Of a stretch of DNA of 64,000 nucleotides, positions 59,075 through 64,000 are shown piece after piece. The translations under genes were made by a program, and so were the position numbers. Location: the NCBI RefSeq assembly GCF_010015585.1, contig NW_022985070.1, positions 1,200,524-1,264,523 of the forward strand, in the 5' to 3' direction. Positions within the stretch are counted from its first letter, which is position 1. Every line of letters starts with the position of its first letter. The notes under the pieces were generated by a model. That model made no database searches. It saw only the letters and a list, made by a program, of their open reading frames with translations, and was not told the origin of the DNA. The DNA comes from Eremomyces bilateralis CBS 781.70 (Eukaryota; Ascomycota; Dothideomycetes; Eremomycetales; Eremomycetaceae).

Positions 59075-60354
59075 GGCGCACAGCGTGTGAGATGAAGAGG
59101 GAAAAGAAATCTAGAATTTAGGCCATAAGCCATACACGGATGATCCAAGTGAGAAATGAAGGACGTAAAGGCCGCCAGGTGCCTTAGGACGGCGAGGTTG
59201 ATGTGAGAGTGAGATTCAGACGGAGTTAGGAAGTACAATGATGGACTTTTGATGGGCGTTCTGGCGCAAACCCGGGGGTAACAGCGGCGAAACTCCGACC
59301 TAATATGTGGAGTTTCAGGGTCAGGCAACCAGGCAGGAATCAAGCAGGAATTAGGCAGGAACTAGGCAGAACTGTCTGGTCTGGCCTAGTCCAGTCTCCG
59401 GCCCCACTGAGTAGTGAGTACTGGCAATCTGCAGTGATGACTTGAAGCTGAGGTGGTAATCACGACGGGAGCGTACCATGTAGCGAGTTATTTAAGTGGT
59501 GATAAGTATTCCGTAGGGTAAATCGATTCCTTCTCAGCTTTCTGATTGGTTCCTGAACCTCAAGCACGTGACCCATGACACCGGCACCGCCACGTGCACC
59601 GCCACGACAGCAGCAATACACCCTGCCACATGCACCACCAGGCAGGGCACTACCGGCATGGTGCTAGCTCTGCGAGTGATGATTTGGGGCAGATAAGCCG
59701 CCTTTATGTATCACAGGCCTATTTTACAGACAGTACAGTAATAGTACCGTGGAATCTCAGTTAAACCGGGTGATTATACTTTTTATTTGGGAGGCTTGAT
59801 TGGGCGGATTGAAGGGCAAGACTAGGGTTGAAAGCGAGATAGCTAACTGAACATGAATCGACTTCTTGCGATCCAAAAAGGTGGAATCATCTCGTGTGAG
59901 TGAGATTCCACACTACTTCTGGGGCGGAAGAAATTGACTGCCCTTCGCCTTCGACGTGCACCTCCAGCCTACTAAAAACAAAGAAGGCGAAAGCAGGTTG
60001 GCATCAGATACGAATGCACACAATCCACATATCAATAGCTGCACGGGATATTGGCGGAATATCTATTCCTGCTATGAGATGATTTGGATACAATAGAGAC
60101 ATGCATCTGTCTGAACTTTGAATTCCAAAATTAAATAAAATGCCCTTAACTTTTCATTTGTAGCGCACACAAACTCGTCAAGTTCCTGCCTAGCGTTTCA
60201 AATCCCAAGTGGGCTTCGACTCGACCTTTTCAATCTCTTCCTATTCACAGGCCTCTATCATTCTGCAATCGTGCCGTACTATGTATAATAGTAAAACCAT
60301 ACAGAATACCAATTCCTGCCACCGTGATCTTCACTCTGGAGACGCACCCTTGAA
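59075..60354. other. 1.28-kb intergenic region between the SNF2-RING gene and the sphingolipid methyltransferase
   Basis: No gene recognised. It holds the SNF2-RING promoter with CACGTG at 59564 and 59591, an 11-bp tandem repeat at 59330-59373, and the 3' flank of the methyltransferase gene. Confidence 0.55.
59330..59373. repeat. Four 11-bp tandem repeats
   Basis: Units CAGGCAGGAAT, CAAGCAGGAAT, TAGGCAGGAAC and TAGGCAGAACT, about 260-300 bp upstream of the SNF2-RING start. Confidence 0.75.
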
Positions 60355-62074
60355 TCAAGTCGTCTTGGACTTGTTCTTAGATTGCTTCAACGCTTCCTTC
60401 AGTGCGAACTGCGTCGAGATCCCCTCAACACGATGCGTAGAGTTAATGTTCTTGACCAAGGTGATCTGATAGCAAGTTGCGGAACCTTGACGAGAGATGA
60501 TGGTCGAGTACGCAAGGAAGTATTGCCAAATCTAGGCGATGAGTTAGCGTTGACGACATTCATGGAGCAGCAAGGGTCCATACCTTGAACCATCGAATTC
60601 CGTATTTGGCAACGACCTTGTCCTTGTTGGCCATCCAGTTCCTGTACCACCTCCACAAGGTGGCGCTGTAGTGGACACCGACCGTATCGATCGACTTGAT
60701 CTCGAAGCCTGCACCCTCCAGCTTATCGACGACGAAGCCAAGCGGAGTCGACGCGTCCGCGCCGGGGAAGATGTACTTGTTCATGAACAAGCCCCAGATC
60801 AGGTCCTCGTATTGCCAGCTTTTCCGGAGGCCGGCGATTTGCAGGAAGAACACGCCGTCGTCGTCGAGCATGCTGTTCACTTGGCTGAAGAACGACCCGA
60901 GCTTTCGCACACCCACGTGCTCCGCCATCTCAAGACAGGTGATCTTCTTGAAGCCGCCAGTGGGAACGGGAATGTCGCGGTAGTCCATGCAGAGGATGTT
61001 GCTCTGGCTGTCTTCGATGCCTGCCTTTCGGAGACCCGAATTCCCCCATGCGGTTTGATTGCGGCCCAAAGTAACACCAGTGACATTTGCACCATAGTAG
61101 ACTGATGCGTACTTCGCGAGGGTGCCCCATCCGCACCCGATGTCCAGCATGCGCTCACCCTCCTTGAGGTCAATTTTTTCGCAGACGATGCCCAATTTGT
61201 TGTCCTGGAGCTGCTCGAGGGTCTCTTCCTTGGTGATGTCGGAAATGATTCCAGAGGTATAGATCATACGCGGGCCGAGGAACCAGCCGTAAAAGTCGTC
61301 GCCACGGTCGTAATGGTCACGGACTTGCTCTTCGTCTGCGTGGCGTTAGCGACGCCGAACGCTTGGGAGTCATGGTTCATACCTTGAGAGCGAGAGTGCA
61401 GGATCACTTCGGGGATCATGCCAGTCAAGAAATACCAGTACAAGCCGAGAGTGAACCGGAAGCTGGACCAATCATGGCGGTACTCTAGAGCTTCCAAGGC
61501 GTCACCCTTGAAGTCCACCAAGCCATCGAAATACATCTCATGGAAGGTGTGCATTGGGATCTTGTTCCGTCCGCAGTACTTCTCTTTGTCCTCATCTCGA
61601 TGGAAGTCGAGATAAGTTTCAATTGGTTTTCCCGGGAGCCGTGCCTTCTCATTTAGGCGCGGGGAGTAGCTGGAAGCGACGCTCCAAAATGCTATCAAGA
61701 TCGGGAAGAACGTCAAAATGGAGAAGAAGATGGTGGTATAAAACCCGCCTCCGAGTTTCCGAGCCAAGTACCATGGGACGACGAGGAGAAGAGAGAAAAG
61801 GAGGAGATTGGAGAACGAGCGGGCTCCCGCGCCATCGGCAGGCAAAGGGGCGTTCTTGATGGCTGGGTACTGCGAAGTCGTCAGCGGATCAATTTGTCAA
61901 TAGCAATGGAATTGACGCTGATAGCATGCAATTGAGGGTTTTAAGGACACGAATTTCTTATACCGAAGTAGTGCGAACTCCATAATTGGGAGTGGCCGGA
62001 TCATGGCTGGGAGCTGGAGGAGTCTCGACGAACTCGAAGGAGTCCTCGGACACGGCCTTGCTGTGTTCAGACAT
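60355..62074 (-). CDS. Sphingolipid C9-methyltransferase
   Basis: Transfers a methyl group from SAM to C9 of the sphingoid base of fungal glucosylceramide, in the ER/Golgi. Four exons, 62074-61964, 61869-61383, 61335-60587 and 60531-60355, give 507 residues, the family length. Residues 1-37 are polar (MSEHSKAVSEDSFEFVETPP). Two membrane helices follow (FSNLLLFSLLLVVPWYLA and FYTTIFFSILTFFPILIAFW). PIETYLDFHRDEDKEKYCGR and MHTFHEMYFDGLVDFKGDAL are family segments. The methyltransferase domain related to cyclopropane fatty-acid synthase begins DEEQVRDHYDRGDDFYGWFL and has the SAM loop MLDIGCGWGTLAKYA, then ITCLEMAEHVGVRKL and FVVDKLEGAGFEIKSIDTVG. Known relatives are Candida MTS1 and Fusarium and Aspergillus paralogues. 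A possible second copy elsewhere in the genome cannot be judged. Confidence 0.95.
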
Positions 62075-63148
62075 TGTCGGCTGATCAACCTCCGGAGCAA
62101 TGGTGCTACAGAAGGGGGGGACGACCAGGAACGGAGGGCCTTGAGAGAGGTTTTATCGTGGAGATAAGTTGGGAGGGGAGAGGAACCAGGTATTTCACAG
62201 TTCACAGCGAGGGAAGTGAAACGAAGCTCCACGTGTAGATCAGGCAGCAAGATTATTTCATGGAACCAGGAGCTTACATGTGGAAAGGAGGGAGCTCGGC
62301 CAATGATAGGCCGGCATAGGTGTCGTATCACTCCTATTGTTCCCCTGCACACTTGCAGTGGCATGCACATCAGATTACACTACCCATGCCCCACTGACAG
62401 GATCCAGCTATTAATCAATTAATAGGAGCAGTTCATCTTTATCACAACCTCAGCCGTCAGAAGCACACCAGTGGCCGATACTATGTAATGTGATTATACC
62501 TCCGTATATCGGACGTTAATGCCATGCATCTCCCAACTCCTATTGAGCGTGAGGTTCGAGTATTGACAACGAAATCACGGAATACCCACATTGGAGATTG
62601 GAACCTGACTCGGGTTAAGAGCTGGACGGTTTTGCGTATCAGAGAGCGGACCATATGGCGAACCTATACACAATTTCAAGGTAGGTGGTGTGAAAGCGAT
62701 AGAATCGTATTTTGGGGTTTAATTCCGTTCAAAGCAGCTCTGAACTTCAAATTAATCTATTGGCAAATCTGCCTTCAAATCCTAACCTCGTACACTTGGT
62801 TCATAGGAATGTAGAACAAGAACCCTTGCTCTAAGCTGCCAAACTCAAGACATGACTTGAGAAACCATCTCGACCGTTGTTCGGACGTGTGCCACCATGT
62901 TCAAGCCCGTTTGAACTCCCTTCACTCGACCGAAGAGTGGAATGCTAATGAATCTATGAAACCCGAAAGTGGTGAGGGTTGGCCACAGCGCTGAGCTTTG
63001 GTATGAGTTGAGAGCTGGATCCTCCCGGATCAATTACTTCGCTGCAAAAAACAATCTAAGCATGCGAAAGCCGAACTCCGAAACAAACAATGCAGAGGAA
63101 ACAACAGGAGCTAAAATCCTGGGGGACGGGACAGCGGGTATTCTGCTC
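62075..63148. other. Intergenic region upstream of the sphingolipid methyltransferase
   Basis: 1.07 kb, AT-rich between 62400 and 62830. A 96-codon frame at 62524-62814 (plus) has no recognisable domain and is not called. It contains the methyltransferase promoter and the 3' flank of the MFS gene. Confidence 0.5.
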
Positions 63149-64000
63149 CTAAGCACCGCCGCCCATCTCGATATTTTTGCCCTTGACGGACTTCCACTCA
63201 ACGAACGCAGCACCGACTATGCTGAAAACAGCCATAGCGACGCTCACGTACCAGGTTTGCGTCAGAGCGGAAGAGTAAGCCTCCAGAACCGGGGCCAGAA
63301 GCGCCTCGTTGAAATTTCGGACGGCAGACTGCAGGTCCGTCGCTCCGACACTGACGACCAGCTTCGGATCGATGCCGGGAACGCTTGCTAGGTTCTTGAA
63401 CAGCTGGTTGGTGAACACGTTCTGACCCACGGAGACGAAGAGGGCGCCGCCGAGCATTTGCGCGAACATCATCAGCGCGGTCGCGATGGGGATGTCGGGC
63501 CCGGGAAGGCTGGCTTGCACGGCAATCAAAGTCTGCTGCATCCCAAAGCCGACGCCGAAACCGAATAGCACTTGATAGCCGATCCAGGCGGGATGGGCGG
63601 TATGAGGGGTAAACGTGGTCAGCATTCCCGCGCCAACCGCCATGAGGATGGACGACAAGAACATGAAGGGGGTGTAGTAACCGACGACGGTGACAAGGAT
63701 GCCGGCTATGATGGAGAAGAGTACGAGGGAAAGAACCATCGGGATATTCATAATGCCCGATTTGACAGCGGAGACTCCCTTGATGGCTTGGAAGTAGATC
63801 GGGACCTATAACTGCGTCAGTATGTCGTCGGACCCTTTCGAGAGAACCAAATGCTCACATAAAAGATCAGGATGAAGAACGACGCGCCGAGACAGCCGCC
63901 AAACAAGGCCGAGCCCCACACATTCCGGTTCTTGAAAACGCGGGGTGGAATCGTGGCCCGTTCCTGCTTCCAGAACTGAATGCCGACAAAAGCAGCTATC
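63149..64000 (-). CDS. MFS transporter (DHA1/DHA2-type multidrug efflux), 3' part; 5' end outside window
   Basis: Exons from the window edge to 63859 and 63805-63149 (53-nt intron) encode the last about 265 residues of a major facilitator protein with about 14 predicted helices. Visible membrane segments include WGSALFGGCLGASFFILIFY, MVLSLVLFSIIAGILVTVVG, FMFLSSILMAVGAGMLTTF and a last helix at VAMAVFSIVGAAFVEW. The segment GYQVLFGFGVGFGMQQTLIAVQASL and the following ATALMMFAQMLGGALFVSVGQNVF match fungal DHA2/TRI12-like efflux pumps such as those in toxin clusters. No other cluster gene lies next to it inside the window, so its substrate cannot be inferred. It ends with a short tail GKNIEMGGGA. 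Confidence 0.88.

Noticed and set aside
62524-62814. 96-codon frame between the sphingolipid methyltransferase and the MFS gene
   Set aside because: No motif, AT-rich intergenic context, and no clear promoter signals.

Overview
The window is nuclear DNA of a filamentous ascomycete (Pezizomycotina), most likely a eurotiomycete near Aspergillus, Penicillium or Talaromyces. Genes are densely packed on both strands and carry short GT-AG introns of about 45-150 nt. The set is typically fungal: a PalF/Rim8 pH arrestin, a Crh-type cell-wall enzyme, a sphingolipid C9-methyltransferase, an ATR kinase of the UvsB type, and a single-copy rvt gene. The species cannot be fixed from the sequence. Exon structures were built by hand from splice signals and reading frame; every complete model listed closes in frame.

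Layout. 1-13 kb: 3' end of ETR1 (mitochondrial enoyl reductase), ISN1 (IMP 5'-nucleotidase, with three tiny exons), MED17 (Mediator) and the 2,476-residue ATR kinase gene uvsB. 13-24 kb: COX16, TAD2 (tRNA A34 deaminase), a large single-pass membrane protein of unknown role, ERG13 (HMG-CoA synthase) and a CRH-family GH16 transglycosylase. 24-37 kb: an FAD amine oxidase of the sarcosine/fructosyl-amino-acid oxidase group, OMS1, GCV2 (glycine decarboxylase P protein) and NTE1 (phospholipase B). 37-47 kb: ARP9 (SWI/SNF-RSC actin-related protein), rvt (domesticated reverse-transcriptase gene), a possible 56-residue small gene, and an Asteroid/XPG-like gene. 47-49 kb: one decayed Fot1/pogo DNA transposon with recognisable ends and a TA target duplication. 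49-64 kb: palF, a SNF2-RING ATPase of the Irc20/SHPRH type, a sphingolipid C9-methyltransferase gene, and the 3' part of an MFS transporter gene cut by the window edge.

Most genes are housekeeping genes and do not form one pathway. There is no biosynthetic cluster, CRISPR array, rRNA or convincing tRNA. The most notable items are: the intact 967-codon rvt gene; the ISN1 5' end, where four introns break up the first 72 coding bases; an upstream exon of ARP9 that is in frame with the protein except for one TAG; a cluster of PacC-type GCCAAG sites upstream of palF; a cluster of four CACGTG sites between GCV2 and NTE1; and the small TATA-driven reading frame at 44 kb.
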